A model generated the notes under the pieces. The model made no database searches, was not told where the DNA came from, and worked only from the letters and a program-made list of their open reading frames with translations. From positions 2,480,001 through 2,544,000 of the forward strand of contig NZ_AP027737.1 in the NCBI RefSeq assembly GCF_030296695.1: a DNA stretch of 64,000 nt, read 5' to 3'. Made by a program: the position numbers and the translations under genes. Position 1 is the stretch's first letter; every line of letters starts with the position of its first letter. The stretch comes from Agromyces mangrovi. GTDB taxonomy: Bacteria; Actinomycetota; Actinomycetes; Actinomycetales; Microbacteriaceae. This document shows, in pieces, positions 39,543 to 48,685 of the stretch.

Positions 39543-40652
39543 CTATGCCTCGAGCAGGTCAATCATGGCCCGCACGCGGTACCGGACTCTGGCCGAAGTG
39601 TTGGTACTCAGTCGGACCGAACTATCGAAGTCGGGGTCCTGAAAGAGCCTCTGAGTACGACCCAAGACGCGCTGCGGACTTGCTTGCTCCAGTTGTGCAT
39701 CGCTGACAACGTCGATTGCGACCATCTGGGCGTCGTAGACGCCACCGATCATCTGATCACGCCATTGGGACCCGTCGTGCCGCTGAAACGCGTGCACTCC
39801 CCACAGCCGCTCCGCCCAGCCGATAGCTCGATAGAAGCGTTCGCTTAGTTCTGCGATGCGAGATGGCCCTGCTTCGTAGTGCTGCTGCATGAATTCATCA
39901 AGCGCGTTGCGGAGACTTCCTCCAAATAGGCGCCAACTGGCCGACAACGCAAAGAACCGCAGGACGGTCTCCACGTCAGACATGTCTGCGTATGCTGCCG
40001 ATTCCTGCGAACTGATCTTGAGCTGCCGATGGAGGAAGGGGTGCTCTGCCAAGCGAATGATCCGGTCGTTGAGCGGGCCGGCGAAAGCTACATTCCGGAT
40101 CTCTTGGGCATTTAGTGGTTGCCCACCGCGATTCAGGCGAACAAACACCTCATGCTTTACCCAATCCGGCGTCTTTCGAAGGATCGTGACTGCCCGCAGC
40201 GGTCGCATGCCAATAGCTGCTGACGCCTCAGCTGTCAGGTCCCGGAATCGCAATCCCTCAAGGTCGGGCCGTAGCTGAAGCTTGGTGAGGGCAAACTCGT
40301 TATTCAGGAACTGGGAAATCGCGGTTAGACGCTGCTTTCCATCGATGACTGCAAAGACGCCGCGGGCCTCTTCGGCTAGGTACACCGGCGGTACGGGTAC
40401 GTTGAGTAGGAAAGACTCAATCAACTGGCTTTGTCGATCGCGATCCCACCTGTTTCTTCGTTGGTACCGCGGGCTGAGGTCAAGTGAGCCTGAAGCGTGC
40501 ATCGATGCGATATTTAGAAGGGCCATGTCACTTGACTGGACCACAAGGTCATCTGCTCGTGCCTGCGCCATACTCTGCCAATCGACTCGGTTCTTGGAGT
40601 GTTCCTGACTGTACTGGAGGACGTCAGGTGAGGTCTCTTGGTCTCCGGTCAT
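39543..40652 (-). CDS. DUF262 (ParB/Srx-like fold) protein
   Basis: 369 residues. N-terminal DUF262 signature: LDLSPRYQRRNRWD, then QLIESFLLNVPVPPVYL and VIDGKQRLTAISQFLN (the DGQQR-type motif). No C-terminal HNH/DUF1524 nuclease is present, unlike GmrSD-type proteins. The nuclease activity is therefore likely supplied by the HEPN gene encoded immediately downstream. DUF262 domains use nucleotide hydrolysis to sense or license cleavage. Confidence 0.88.
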   Translation of the reverse strand: MTGDQETSPDVLQYSQEHSKNRVDWQSMAQARADDLVVQSSDMALLNIASMHASGSLDLSPRYQRRNRWDRDRQSQLIESFLLNVPVPPVYLAEEARGVFAVIDGKQRLTAISQFLNNEFALTKLQLRPDLEGLRFRDLTAEASAAIGMRPLRAVTILRKTPDWVKHEVFVRLNRGGQPLNAQEIRNVAFAGPLNDRIIRLAEHPFLHRQLKISSQESAAYADMSDVETVLRFFALSASWRLFGGSLRNALDEFMQQHYEAGPSRIAELSERFYRAIGWAERLWGVHAFQRHDGSQWRDQMIGGVYDAQMVAIDVVSDAQLEQASPQRVLGRTQRLFQDPDFDSSVRLSTNTSARVRYRVRAMIDLLEA

Positions 40653-40748
40653 TCGCTGGAGTGCTGTAGCTAGGGTCTCCTTCTGTATCCGACGTGGCAG
40701 CTAGGGCTGTCTGCGGCCTGGAATACGGCAGTTGAGGTTGCGGTTTTA

Positions 40749-40769
40749 CTTGAGTACACCACACTCAAG
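40749..40769. promoter_or_regulatory. HAIR element, CTTGAGT-N7-ACTCAAG (HspR operator)
   Basis: Exact match to the HspR-associated inverted repeat consensus, spacer ACACCAC. It lies 20 bp before the GTG of the Clp ATPase gene and overlaps the expected -10 for a -35-like TTGAGG at 40732. It predicts heat- and HspR-dependent repression. Confidence 0.92.
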
Positions 40770-40789
40770 TTTGCACAGGAGGACCCCAG

Positions 40790-43357
40790 GTGCCCAACGA
40801 CTTCAACCCCGAGACCGGCGGCAACTCGTTCGATGAGTTCCTCGCCCGGTACCTCGCGGGCGAGCAGGCGCGGCAGGCACGGTCGATCGACCTCAGCCGC
40901 TTCCTGACCGCGCGCACGCAGGGCACTCTGCAGCGCGCCGGCCGCTTCGCGCTCGAGCGCGGGCAGACCGAGCTCGACGCGCTGCACGTGCTGCGCGTCA
41001 TCGTCGAGGACGAGACCGTCGCGCAGGCGATCACGCGCATCGGCGTCGACCCCGAGACCATCGTCACGGCGACCGAGGCGCGGCTGCCCGCGGCATCCGA
41101 CACCGCCGACGTCGACGCGGCCAACATCACCCAGTCCGCGCAGCGCGCGCTGTTCCACGCCTACCAGGTCGCGCGCTCCAGTGGATCGACGTACATCGAG
41201 CCCGAGCACCTCTTCTTCGCGCTCGTCATCAACACGGATGCCCCCGCGGGCCAGGTGCTCGCGCGCGCAGGCGTCACGGCCGAGGCGCTCACCCAGGGCG
41301 TGCGCGAGACGGTCGCGCCCGACGGCGCGCCGACGGAGCAGGGCGCGAGCTCAGAGGCATCCGCCACCCCCACCCTCGACAGGTTCGGCACCGACCTGAC
41401 GGCGCTCGCGCTCGACGGCGAGCTCGACCCGGTCATCGGGCGGGCGAGCGAGATCGAGCAGACCGTCGAGATTCTCAGCCGGCGCACGAAGAACAACCCC
41501 GTGCTGATCGGCGAGGCGGGCGTCGGCAAGACCGCGATCGTCGAGGGGCTCGCCCAGGCGATCGTCGCGGGTGACGTGCCCGAGCAACTGCTCGGCAAGC
41601 GCGTCGTCGCCGTCGACCTGCCCGCCATGGTCGCCGGCACGCGCTACCGCGGCGACTTCGAGGAGCGGCTCACGAAGCTCATGGACGAGATCGCGTCGCA
41701 GCAGGGCGAACTCATCGTCTTCATCGACGAGGTGCACACCGTCGTCGGCGCCGGCGGCCCCGGTGACGGCAGCGGCATGGATGCGGGCAACATCCTGAAG
41801 CCCCGCCTCGCGCGCGGCGACCTGCACCTCATCGGCGCCACCACGCTCAGCGAGTACCGCAGCATCGAGAAGGACCACGCGCTCGAGCGCCGGTTCCAGC
41901 CGGTGCGCGTCGGCGAGCCGTCTGTGGAGGACGCGATCCTCATTCTCCAGGGGCTGAAGCCCGCGTACGAGGAGCACCACGGCGTCGAGTACACGGATGC
42001 CGCGCTGCGCGCAGCCGTCGAACTCGGCCACCGCTACCTCACCGATCGTGTGCTGCCCGACAAGGCCATCGACCTCATCGACCAGGCCGGCGCGCGGCTG
42101 CGGCTGCGCCTCGGCGCGAAGGTCGACGTGTCGGCGTTGGTCTCGCGGCTCGGCGAGCTCGAGGCCGACAAGAACCACGCCGTGCAGGCCGAGGACTACG
42201 AGGCCGCATCGCGGATTCGCGACGAGATCGGCCGCGTGCAGGGCCGGCTCGACGAGGTGACGTCGGGCGAGGCATCCGCTCGCCGTGCCTCTGGCGACGC
42301 CGTCATCGACGAGCCCGAGATCGCGGCCGTCGTTTCGCGCGCCACGGGCATCCCGATCAACCGCCTCACCGAGGGCGAGCGCGAGCGCCTCGCCAACCTC
42401 GAGGCCGAGCTGCACGCCCGCGTGATCGGGCAGGACGACGCGGTCGCCGCCGTGGCCCGCTCGGTGCGCCGCAACCGCACCGGCATGGGCGACGCGGGCC
42501 GGCCCGTCGGCTCGTTCCTCTTCCTCGGACCGACCGGCGTCGGCAAGACCGAGCTCGCGCGCGCACTCGCGGCCTCGCTGTTCGACGACGAGGGCGCCAT
42601 CGTGCGCTTCGACATGTCGGAGTTCGGCGAGCGCCACACCGTGTCGCGCCTGGTCGGCGCCCCTCCCGGCTACGTCGGCTACGACGAGGCCGGCCAGCTC
42701 ACCGAGCGCGTGCGCCGCAACCCCTACTCGATCGTGCTGTTCGACGAGATCGAGAAGGCGCACCCCGACGTGTTCAACCTGCTGCTGCAGGTGCTCGACG
42801 ACGGCCGCCTCACCGACGGCCAGGGCCGCGTCGTGGACTTCCGCAACACCGTGGTCATCATGACCTCGAACCTCGGGTCGGAGTTCCTCGCATCGCGCTC
42901 GGGCGCGCTGGGCTTCGTGGCGTCGACGGATGCCTCTGGGTTCGCGTCGTCCTCTGATGTGCGCGCCCGCGTGATGGCGAAGCTGCGCGAGGCCATGCGC
43001 CCCGAGTTCCTGAACCGCATCGACGAGATCGTGCTGTTCCAGAAGCTGTCGTCGGCGGAGATCGCTTCGATCGTGGGCCTGATGCTCGAGGCGACGCGTG
43101 CGCGGCTTGGCGCGCGCGGGGTCGGCTTCGAGGTGACGGATGCTGCGGTGTCGTGGCTCGCTGCGCACGGGTACGAGCCGGAATACGGCGCCCGTCCGCT
43201 GCGCCGCCTCATCCAGCGCGAGGTCGACGACCGCATCGCCGACCTGTTCGTCGCGGGCTCCGTTTCGGATGGCGCCGGCGCCGTCCGCGTCGACGCCCGC
43301 GACGGCGCGCTCGTGGTGTCGCCGGCGCCGGCCGCGCCGCTCGCCGCGGCGGCGTAG
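40790..43357 (+). CDS. ClpC-type AAA+ unfoldase, HspR-controlled
   Basis: 855 residues from GTG 40790 with AGGAGG upstream. Two Clp N repeats (residues about 30-150), AAA-1 Walker A GEAGVGKT (about 241), a short UVR-like middle ([19 protein letters not shown]) instead of the long ClpB coiled coil, AAA-2 Walker [10 protein letters not shown] (about 581). After TSNLGSEF comes GALGF, an LGF-type ClpP-docking loop. So it is a ClpC-like partner of the ClpP protease, although HAIR control is classically seen on clpB. A second ClpC paralogue elsewhere is likely. Confidence 0.93.
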   Translation: MPNDFNPETGGNSFDEFLARYLAGEQARQARSIDLSRFLTARTQGTLQRAGRFALERGQTELDALHVLRVIVEDETVAQAITRIGVDPETIVTATEARLPAASDTADVDAANITQSAQRALFHAYQVARSSGSTYIEPEHLFFALVINTDAPAGQVLARAGVTAEALTQGVRETVAPDGAPTEQGASSEASATPTLDRFGTDLTALALDGELDPVIGRASEIEQTVEILSRRTKNNPVLIGEAGVGKTAIVEGLAQAIVAGDVPEQLLGKRVVAVDLPAMVAGTRYRGDFEERLTKLMDEIASQQGELIVFIDEVHTVVGAGGPGDGSGMDAGNILKPRLARGDLHLIGATTLSEYRSIEKDHALERRFQPVRVGEPSVEDAILILQGLKPAYEEHHGVEYTDAALRAAVELGHRYLTDRVLPDKAIDLIDQAGARLRLRLGAKVDVSALVSRLGELEADKNHAVQAEDYEAASRIRDEIGRVQGRLDEVTSGEASARRASGDAVIDEPEIAAVVSRATGIPINRLTEGERERLANLEAELHARVIGQDDAVAAVARSVRRNRTGMGDAGRPVGSFLFLGPTGVGKTELARALAASLFDDEGAIVRFDMSEFGERHTVSRLVGAPPGYVGYDEAGQLTERVRRNPYSIVLFDEIEKAHPDVFNLLLQVLDDGRLTDGQGRVVDFRNTVVIMTSNLGSEFLASRSGALGFVASTDASGFASSSDVRARVMAKLREAMRPEFLNRIDEIVLFQKLSSAEIASIVGLMLEATRARLGARGVGFEVTDAAVSWLAAHGYEPEYGARPLRRLIQREVDDRIADLFVAGSVSDGAGAVRVDARDGALVVSPAPAAPLAAAA

Positions 43358-43379
43358 CGCTCGCGCGCCGCTCCCACCT

Positions 43380-43435
43380 ACCGAGTACGGAAAGTGCCGG
43401 TATCCCTGACGGATACCCGCACTTTGCGTACTCCG
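43380..43435. repeat. family A hairpin (copy A3)
   Basis: CCGAGTACGGAAAGTGCCGG and following bases pair with GGATACCCGCACTTTGCGTA and following bases, with two mismatches in a stem of about 24. First of three hairpins behind the Clp gene. Confidence 0.75.
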
Positions 43436-43497
43436 TCGCGCGTCGCGCGTCGCGCGGAGGCCGCCCCGCGGCATCCGCTCGCTCACCCGCCGTCGCC

Positions 43498-43546
43498 GGT
43501 CCGCAAAGTGCGGGTATCCACGTCGGATACCCGCACTTTGCGGACC
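43498..43546. repeat. family A-related hairpin (copy A4), perfect 22-bp stem
   Basis: Arms 43498-43519 and 43525-43546 are exact complements around ACGTC; the core GCAAAGTGCGGGTATCC is shared with copy A3. The strongest hairpin in the window. Confidence 0.8.
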
Positions 43547-43567
43547 CGCGCGCTCGCGTCGCCCGCG

Positions 43568-43622
43568 GCTGGTGCGCAAAGAGTGGTACTACCCCGCAAA
43601 TGGCCACGAATTGCGCACCAGC
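43568..43622. repeat. family C hairpin (copy C1)
   Basis: GCTGGTGCGCAAAGAGTGG (43568-43586) pairs with CCACGAATTGCGCACCAGC (43604-43622). It ends 43 bases before the LLM oxidoreductase gene. Confidence 0.72.
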
Positions 43623-43665
43623 GGTGATCCGCTCGTGGGTCGGCGGCTGATGGCAGGCTGGGCGC

Positions 43666-44541
43666 ATGCGACGCATCGGTGCGATCTTCCAGCCCGCCTT
43701 CCCGCCCGAGCGGCTGCGGTCAGCCGTCGAGGCGGCCGACCGCAGCGGGGTGCACGAGCTGTGGGTGTTCGAGGACTGCTTCCGCGAGGCCGCGTTCTCG
43801 CAGGCGGCCGCGGCGCTCGCGTGGAGCGAGCGAGTGCGGGTCGGCATCGGCATCGCGCCGATGCCGCTTCGGAACGTCGCGCTCACCGCGATGGAGATCG
43901 CCACGATCGAGCGGATGTTCCCGGGCCGCCTGATCCCCGGGCTCGGGCACGGCGTGCTGTCGTGGATGGGCCAGGCCGGCAGCCGCGTCGCCTCCCCGCT
44001 CACGCTCATGCGCGAGTACGTGCCCGCGGTGCGGGCGCTGCTCGCGGGAGACGAGCTGACCCTGTCCGGCCGCTACGTGTCGCTCGACGGCGTGCGGCTC
44101 GACTGGCCGCCCGCCTCCGCGCCTGCGGTGTACGCCGCCGGCCAGGGGCCGAAGACGCTGCGGCTCACCGGTGAGGTCGCCGACGGCACCGTGCTCACCG
44201 AGGGCACGACCCCGACGATGCTGCGCGACGCGATCGAGCTGGTGGAGGCCGGCCGCGAGGCATCCGCTCGTGGTGGTCGCAACGACATCGTCGTCTACCT
44301 GCTCGCGGCGTTCGGCGGCGACGACGCCCGGGCGCGCATGGCGGGCGACGCCGAGCGGTGGGGCTTCGACGACGATCCGGCGAAGTTCGTGGCGGGCGAC
44401 GTCGACGAGGTCGCCGCGGCGGCCGAGCTGCTGTTCGACGTGGGCGCAGACAGCGTGGTGCTCGAGCCGACGCGCGACGAGCCCGACCTGGAGGCGTTCA
44501 TGGAGCGGGCGGGGCGGGTGGCGAGCGCGATTCAGGGCTAA
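43666..44541 (+). CDS. LLM-class (luciferase-like) flavin/F420-dependent oxidoreductase
   Basis: 291 residues. MRRIGAIFQPAFPPERL, VHELWVFEDCFREAAF, VGIGIAPMPLRNVALTAMEIATIERMFPGR and APAVYAAGQGPKTLRL-type motif (VYAAGQGPKTLRLTGEVADG) are standard for the family. The cofactor is probably F420 or FMN; substrate unknown. Single-gene unit. Confidence 0.9.
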   Translation: MRRIGAIFQPAFPPERLRSAVEAADRSGVHELWVFEDCFREAAFSQAAAALAWSERVRVGIGIAPMPLRNVALTAMEIATIERMFPGRLIPGLGHGVLSWMGQAGSRVASPLTLMREYVPAVRALLAGDELTLSGRYVSLDGVRLDWPPASAPAVYAAGQGPKTLRLTGEVADGTVLTEGTTPTMLRDAIELVEAGREASARGGRNDIVVYLLAAFGGDDARARMAGDAERWGFDDDPAKFVAGDVDEVAAAAELLFDVGADSVVLEPTRDEPDLEAFMERAGRVASAIQG

Positions 44542-44627
44542 ACCTGATCCGGCGCCTGAGGCGGCGGCGGCACGTTTGGCGCAGGCGCTGGCGTTCGGCC
44601 TCGCCGTGACGGTGATGGGGGTGGGCG

Positions 44628-45653
44628 ATGGCCACGAACGACGGGACGCGCGACGAAGGTCGATTCATCATCGATCCGAAGATGCTGTCGAAGATTCAGA
44701 TCGTCGACGACGAGGGACGGGTGCGGATAGTCCCCGATGGCGTGCTGTACCTCAGCTCGGACAGCGCGCTATACCTCAGCTCAGATAAAGACGGCCCCGC
44801 GATCTTCAAGCCGATCGTCCCGGAGACGACCGGCGTCGGCGGCGGCGGGGTGGCGCCCTCGAAGCCTGAGTCGCCCGCGACCGAGAAGGCCGACGGGTCG
44901 AGCGAGGCAAAGGCGCCTGAGGCCACTGAGATCACCGCCGGAAGCACCGCATCGACAGTCGATGTGATCGCGGCCCTCGCCGCAGCCCGGCGGACGACGA
45001 CTGCGGTCGATGCCCAGATCGATGCGCTCGGAGATGCTGGTCTGCGCGAGCGATACGTGTCCGCCCTGATCGCAGAGCAGGAGGACCTGGATGCATCCAT
45101 CGCATGGGCCGCATCGAGTGACGCGCAGTTGCTAGGCGCCGTTGGCGAGTCGCGACGCGGTGGCATCGCCGAGGAGCTGCTGCGCGCGAAGTACGGTGTG
45201 CGCCGGGAGGACGCCGCGCTCGCGTCGAAGCGCGTGGAGTTCGAGGAGCAACGAGTTCGGCTGTTCGAACAGCTCGTCGAGTACTCGAAGGAGTTCATAA
45301 AACAGCGCCGCGCATGGCGCAGCCTCAGCAAGTGGGCGCCCTGGCTGCTGCTCCTCATGCTGCTCGCCTCTATCGGCCTATCGATCGCGGTCATCTCGCT
45401 GGTCGGCGCCGGGCGAATCGACGGATGGCAGGGCGGACTGCTGATCTTCGTGCTCGCGCTCATGGCGGTCTCACCGGCCACGCTGCTGCTCATCGAGCGT
45501 CCGCTGCAGGGGATCGACTCGTGGAAGCCGACCGAGCTCAAGGCGCCATCGACGGGCGCAGGCGGCGAGTCCGACTCCGATGGTGCGGATGCAGACACGG
45601 CGGGCGAGGATGCGGAGGGCGACGCGGGCAAGCCGGCCGGCGCGCCCGGCTGA
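44628..45653 (+). CDS. unrecognised membrane protein with LYLSSD repeats and coiled coil
   Basis: 341 residues. Near residues 37-55 a six-residue unit LYLSSD is repeated in tandem (GVLYLSSDSALYLSSDKDG), predicted as beta strands. A Pro/Ala/Glu-rich linker follows, then a charged helical segment (residues about 165-225, LASKRVEFEEQRVRLFEQLVE) and two membrane segments (WLLLLMLLASIGLSIAVISL and LLIFVLALMAVSPATLLL). The acidic tail is cytoplasmic or extracellular. No family recognised. Confidence 0.75.
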   Translation: MATNDGTRDEGRFIIDPKMLSKIQIVDDEGRVRIVPDGVLYLSSDSALYLSSDKDGPAIFKPIVPETTGVGGGGVAPSKPESPATEKADGSSEAKAPEATEITAGSTASTVDVIAALAAARRTTTAVDAQIDALGDAGLRERYVSALIAEQEDLDASIAWAASSDAQLLGAVGESRRGGIAEELLRAKYGVRREDAALASKRVEFEEQRVRLFEQLVEYSKEFIKQRRAWRSLSKWAPWLLLLMLLASIGLSIAVISLVGAGRIDGWQGGLLIFVLALMAVSPATLLLIERPLQGIDSWKPTELKAPSTGAGGESDSDGADADTAGEDAEGDAGKPAGAPG

Positions 45654-45671
45654 CATCGGGCGCGCCACCGG

Positions 45672-46613
45672 TCACGCGACCGCGGCGGACTCCGAGGCGG
45701 CGGGACGCGGGTCGAGGTGCACGCCCGCGAGCATGCAGCGCACCGACCCGCCGGCGAGCTCGATCGTCGGCACGTCGAGCGGGAGCAGCGTGCATGATGC
45801 TTCGATCGCCGCGCGCTGGGCCGCGGTGAGGGATGCGACGCCGCGCGCCGACATGGCGAGCAGGCGCCCGTCGGCGCCGGTCAGCTCGATCGCGTTGCCC
45901 GCGAAGTCGCGTACCTGCTGCGGCGTGAGTTCGATCACGGTCCGTCCGCGGGCACCCAAGCGATCCAGCACCTGCGCACGCCGTGCCTCGTCGCGGATCA
46001 TGCTCGAGCCGATCAGCACGAAGTCGGACGCCACGCACATCAGCACGTTGGTGTGGTACACCGTGTTGCCGTCCTCGTCGATCGCGTCGAAGGCCATCGG
46101 TTCGAACCCGAAGTTCGTGCAGAAGCGCTCCAGGGCGACGGGGTCGGCGCGGTTCGACCGGCACACGAAGGCGAGGCGGCTCACGTGGTCAAGCACCATC
46201 GCCCCCGTGCCCTCGAGGAACACGCCGTCCTCCGCAAGTCCCGAGTAGTCGATGACGTCCTGCACGCGGTACTCGCGCTTGAGCATCTCGATGACGTCCC
46301 ACCGGCGCTCCAGGCGACGGCTCGGGTTGTACATCGGGTAGATCGCGACGTGGCCGCCGGCGTGGGTCGAGAACCAGTTGTTCGGGAAGACGCTGTCGGG
46401 TGTCGCATCCGCATCGTCCTCGAAGAGGTGCACGTCGACGCCATGGGCACGCAGTCGCTCGACCGCCTCGGTCACCTCACGGTAGGCAGATCGCGAGATC
46501 ACGTCCGAGCGATCGGCGTCGCCGCGAGCCTGGAACGTGTTGTCGGCCTCGGTCTCGGGGTTGGGGCGGAAGCGATGCGGTCGAACCATGACGACCGCGG
46601 AAGGGGCGTGCAC
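45672..46613 (-). CDS. ctlX: citrulline/arginine-type amidinohydrolase (CtlX-like)
   Basis: 313 residues. Typical guanidino-modifying fold motifs: TPDSVFPNNWFSTHAGG, FLEGTGAMVLDHVSR, TVYHTNVLMCVASDFV and the C-terminal catalytic Cys in AGGSVRCMLAGVHL. CtlX-type enzymes hydrolyse citrulline to ornithine, CO2 and ammonia. It lies four bases after ornithine cyclodeaminase, which would convert the ornithine to proline. Symbol assigned by motif resemblance. Confidence 0.85.
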   Translation of the reverse strand: MHAPSAVVMVRPHRFRPNPETEADNTFQARGDADRSDVISRSAYREVTEAVERLRAHGVDVHLFEDDADATPDSVFPNNWFSTHAGGHVAIYPMYNPSRRLERRWDVIEMLKREYRVQDVIDYSGLAEDGVFLEGTGAMVLDHVSRLAFVCRSNRADPVALERFCTNFGFEPMAFDAIDEDGNTVYHTNVLMCVASDFVLIGSSMIRDEARRAQVLDRLGARGRTVIELTPQQVRDFAGNAIELTGADGRLLAMSARGVASLTAAQRAAIEASCTLLPLDVPTIELAGGSVRCMLAGVHLDPRPAASESAAVA

Positions 46614-46617
46614 GTCG

Positions 46618-47646
46618 TCACACTACCGGCGAGTAGGCGCCGATGAACCCGAACAGGTCCTTCGGGTCTTCGGGCTCGGCGACGAGGTCGATGCGCTGTG
46701 CGAAGTCGGTGCCTGCGACGTCGTCGCGCAGGTAGCGCAGTGCCGAGAAGTCCTCGATCGCGAAGCCGACGGAGTCGAAGACGGTGATCTCGTCCGTCGC
46801 CGAGCGCCCGGAGGCTTTCCCCGCGAGGACACGCCAGAACTCCACGGGCGCGAACTCCTCGGGCATCTGCTGCAACTCGCCCTCGATGCGGGTCTGCGGC
46901 TCGTGCTCGACGAATACCCGGCCCCGCAAGAGGATCTCCGGGTCGAGCTCCGTCTTGCCCGGGCAGTCCCCGCCGATCGCGTTCACGTGCGTGCCGGGCG
47001 CGACGTCGACCGACTCGAGCACGCGCGCCTGGGCCTTGTCGGCCGTGCAGGTCGTGATGATGTCCGCGCCCAGAGCGGCATCCGCCCCGCTCGCCGCGAC
47101 GTGGAGCTCGAAACCGAGGGGGAGCAGGTTGCGCGCGAACTTCGCGATGGCGTCGGGGTCGGTGTCCCAGACCCGCAGCGACCGGATGCCGAGGCGTTCG
47201 CGGAACGCCATGGCCTGGAACTCGGCCTGGCTGCCCGTGCCGATCATCGCCATGGTCGTGCTCTCGGGGCGCGCGAGGTGGCCCGCGACCATCGCCGAGG
47301 TGGCGGCCGTGCGCAGCGCGGTGAGCAGGGTCATCTCTGCGAGGAAGGTCGGGTAGCCGTTGTGGACGTCGGCGAGCACGCCGAATGCGGTCACGGTCGG
47401 GAACCCGCGGGCGGGATTCGACGGATGCCCGTTGACGTACTTGAACCCGTAGGTCTCGCCGTCGCTCGTTGGCATGAGCTCGATCACGCCGAACGGAGTG
47501 TGGCTGGCGATGCGCGGGGTGCGCTCGAAGCCCTGCCAGCGTCGGAAGTCGGCCTCGATCGCGTCCATCAGCCCGCGGAGGACTGGGCCGATGCCGCGGC
47601 TGCGCACCCAGCGTGCCATGTCGTGCACGTCGACGAATCCGGTCAT
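46618..47646 (-). CDS. ornithine cyclodeaminase family protein
   Basis: 342 residues from ATG 47646. NAD-binding motif MAMIGTGSQAEFQAMAF; substrate-site residues in FKYVNGHPSNPARGFPTVTAF; HVNAIGGDCPGKTELDPEIL. Converts ornithine to proline plus ammonia, or acts on a related amino acid. Start overlaps the upstream LLM gene stop once that gene's frame is repaired. Confidence 0.92.
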   Translation of the reverse strand: MTGFVDVHDMARWVRSRGIGPVLRGLMDAIEADFRRWQGFERTPRIASHTPFGVIELMPTSDGETYGFKYVNGHPSNPARGFPTVTAFGVLADVHNGYPTFLAEMTLLTALRTAATSAMVAGHLARPESTTMAMIGTGSQAEFQAMAFRERLGIRSLRVWDTDPDAIAKFARNLLPLGFELHVAASGADAALGADIITTCTADKAQARVLESVDVAPGTHVNAIGGDCPGKTELDPEILLRGRVFVEHEPQTRIEGELQQMPEEFAPVEFWRVLAGKASGRSATDEITVFDSVGFAIEDFSALRYLRDDVAGTDFAQRIDLVAEPEDPKDLFGFIGAYSPVV

Positions 47647-48667
47647 GCGGCTGCCTCCCGATCGGATGCAAGTGAGAGCAGTGCGTCCAGTTGGCGCGGT
47701 GCGGCGGGACGGACGAGGGGAGGTGCACGCCGGCGGCGCGGTACTCCGCGATGCGGGCACGCACGTCGTCGATCGTGCCCGTCGCGGTCAGCCCGGTGAC
47801 GTAGGACTCGGGGATCGCTCGGGCGAGTGCCTCCTTGCCGCCTGCGGTGAACGCCGCCTCGAACCCGGCGAGATCGTCGCGGTCGATGGTCGGCTCGCCG
47901 ACGGTGAGCTTGGCGCGCGGCGTGCTGCGATAGGTGAACTTCGTGGCGACCTCCCAGCGCATGGCGTCGATCGCCGCCGCACGGTCGTCCTCGATCGACG
48001 TGTTGACCAGCTGAGCGATGCGCAGCCGGTCGGGGTCGCGGCCGGCGCGATCGCTGCCCTCGCGGAGCACGGCGATGGCATTCGCGGCGTACTCGGGCGA
48101 GGCGCCGGCATCGAGCAGCGCGCCGTCGCCGATCGCGCCGGCGTTCAGCAGGCCCTTCCGCGTCGTCGCCGCGATCCAGATCGGGATCTCCGGGCGAACG
48201 GGCGTGAAGTTCAAGCGGGCGCCCCGCATCTGCACCTGGTCGCCGTCGAGATCGACCGTCTCCCCGCGCAGCAGCCGCCGAATCGCGTCGACGTACTCGT
48301 TCAGCGTCGGCAGCGGGTCGGTGAGCGGTACGCCGTTCCGGTCGGCGTGCTTGGCCGTGTACGCGCCGAGCACCAGCACCATGCGTCCGCCCGACAGTTC
48401 GTCGAGGGTCGCCGCGGTCTGCGCCATCACCAGCGGACTGCGCAGCTTCACGACCTGGGTCGTGCCGAGCTGCACCCGGGACGTCGACAGGGCCATCGCC
48501 GAGAGCGCGGAGGCCGAGTCGCGGTTCGTGAAGAGCGTCTCCGAGAAGAACGCCATGTCGAACCCGTGCGCCTCGGCCGCCGATGCCACGTCGGCGAGTC
48601 CGCGCACGTCGACCGAGGGGTCGTAGCCCGTCGCGAGCCCGAGTGCATCATGGGGGAGTGCGGTCAT
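47643..48667 (-). CDS. LLM-class flavin-dependent oxidoreductase, frameshifted at its 3' end
   Basis: About 341 residues if repaired. HGFDMAFFSETLFTNRDSASAL, TSRVQLGTTQVVKLRSPLVMAQTAATLDELSGGR and FTPVRPEIPIWIAATTRKGL are family motifs. As written the end is scrambled from the GGGG at 47717-47720; adding one G restores LPLVRPAAPRQLDALL and a TGA overlapping the ornithine cyclodeaminase start. Probably oxidises an imported substrate in this pathway; the cofactor (FMN or F420) is undecided. Confidence 0.85.
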
Positions 48668-48685
48668 AGTGGTGCGTGTGTCCCT

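Noticed and set aside
43358..43665. CRISPR-like appearance of repeated GCAAAGTGCGGGTATCC blocks
   Set aside because: Only palindromic arms of three hairpins; no regularly spaced direct repeats or spacers, and no cas genes.
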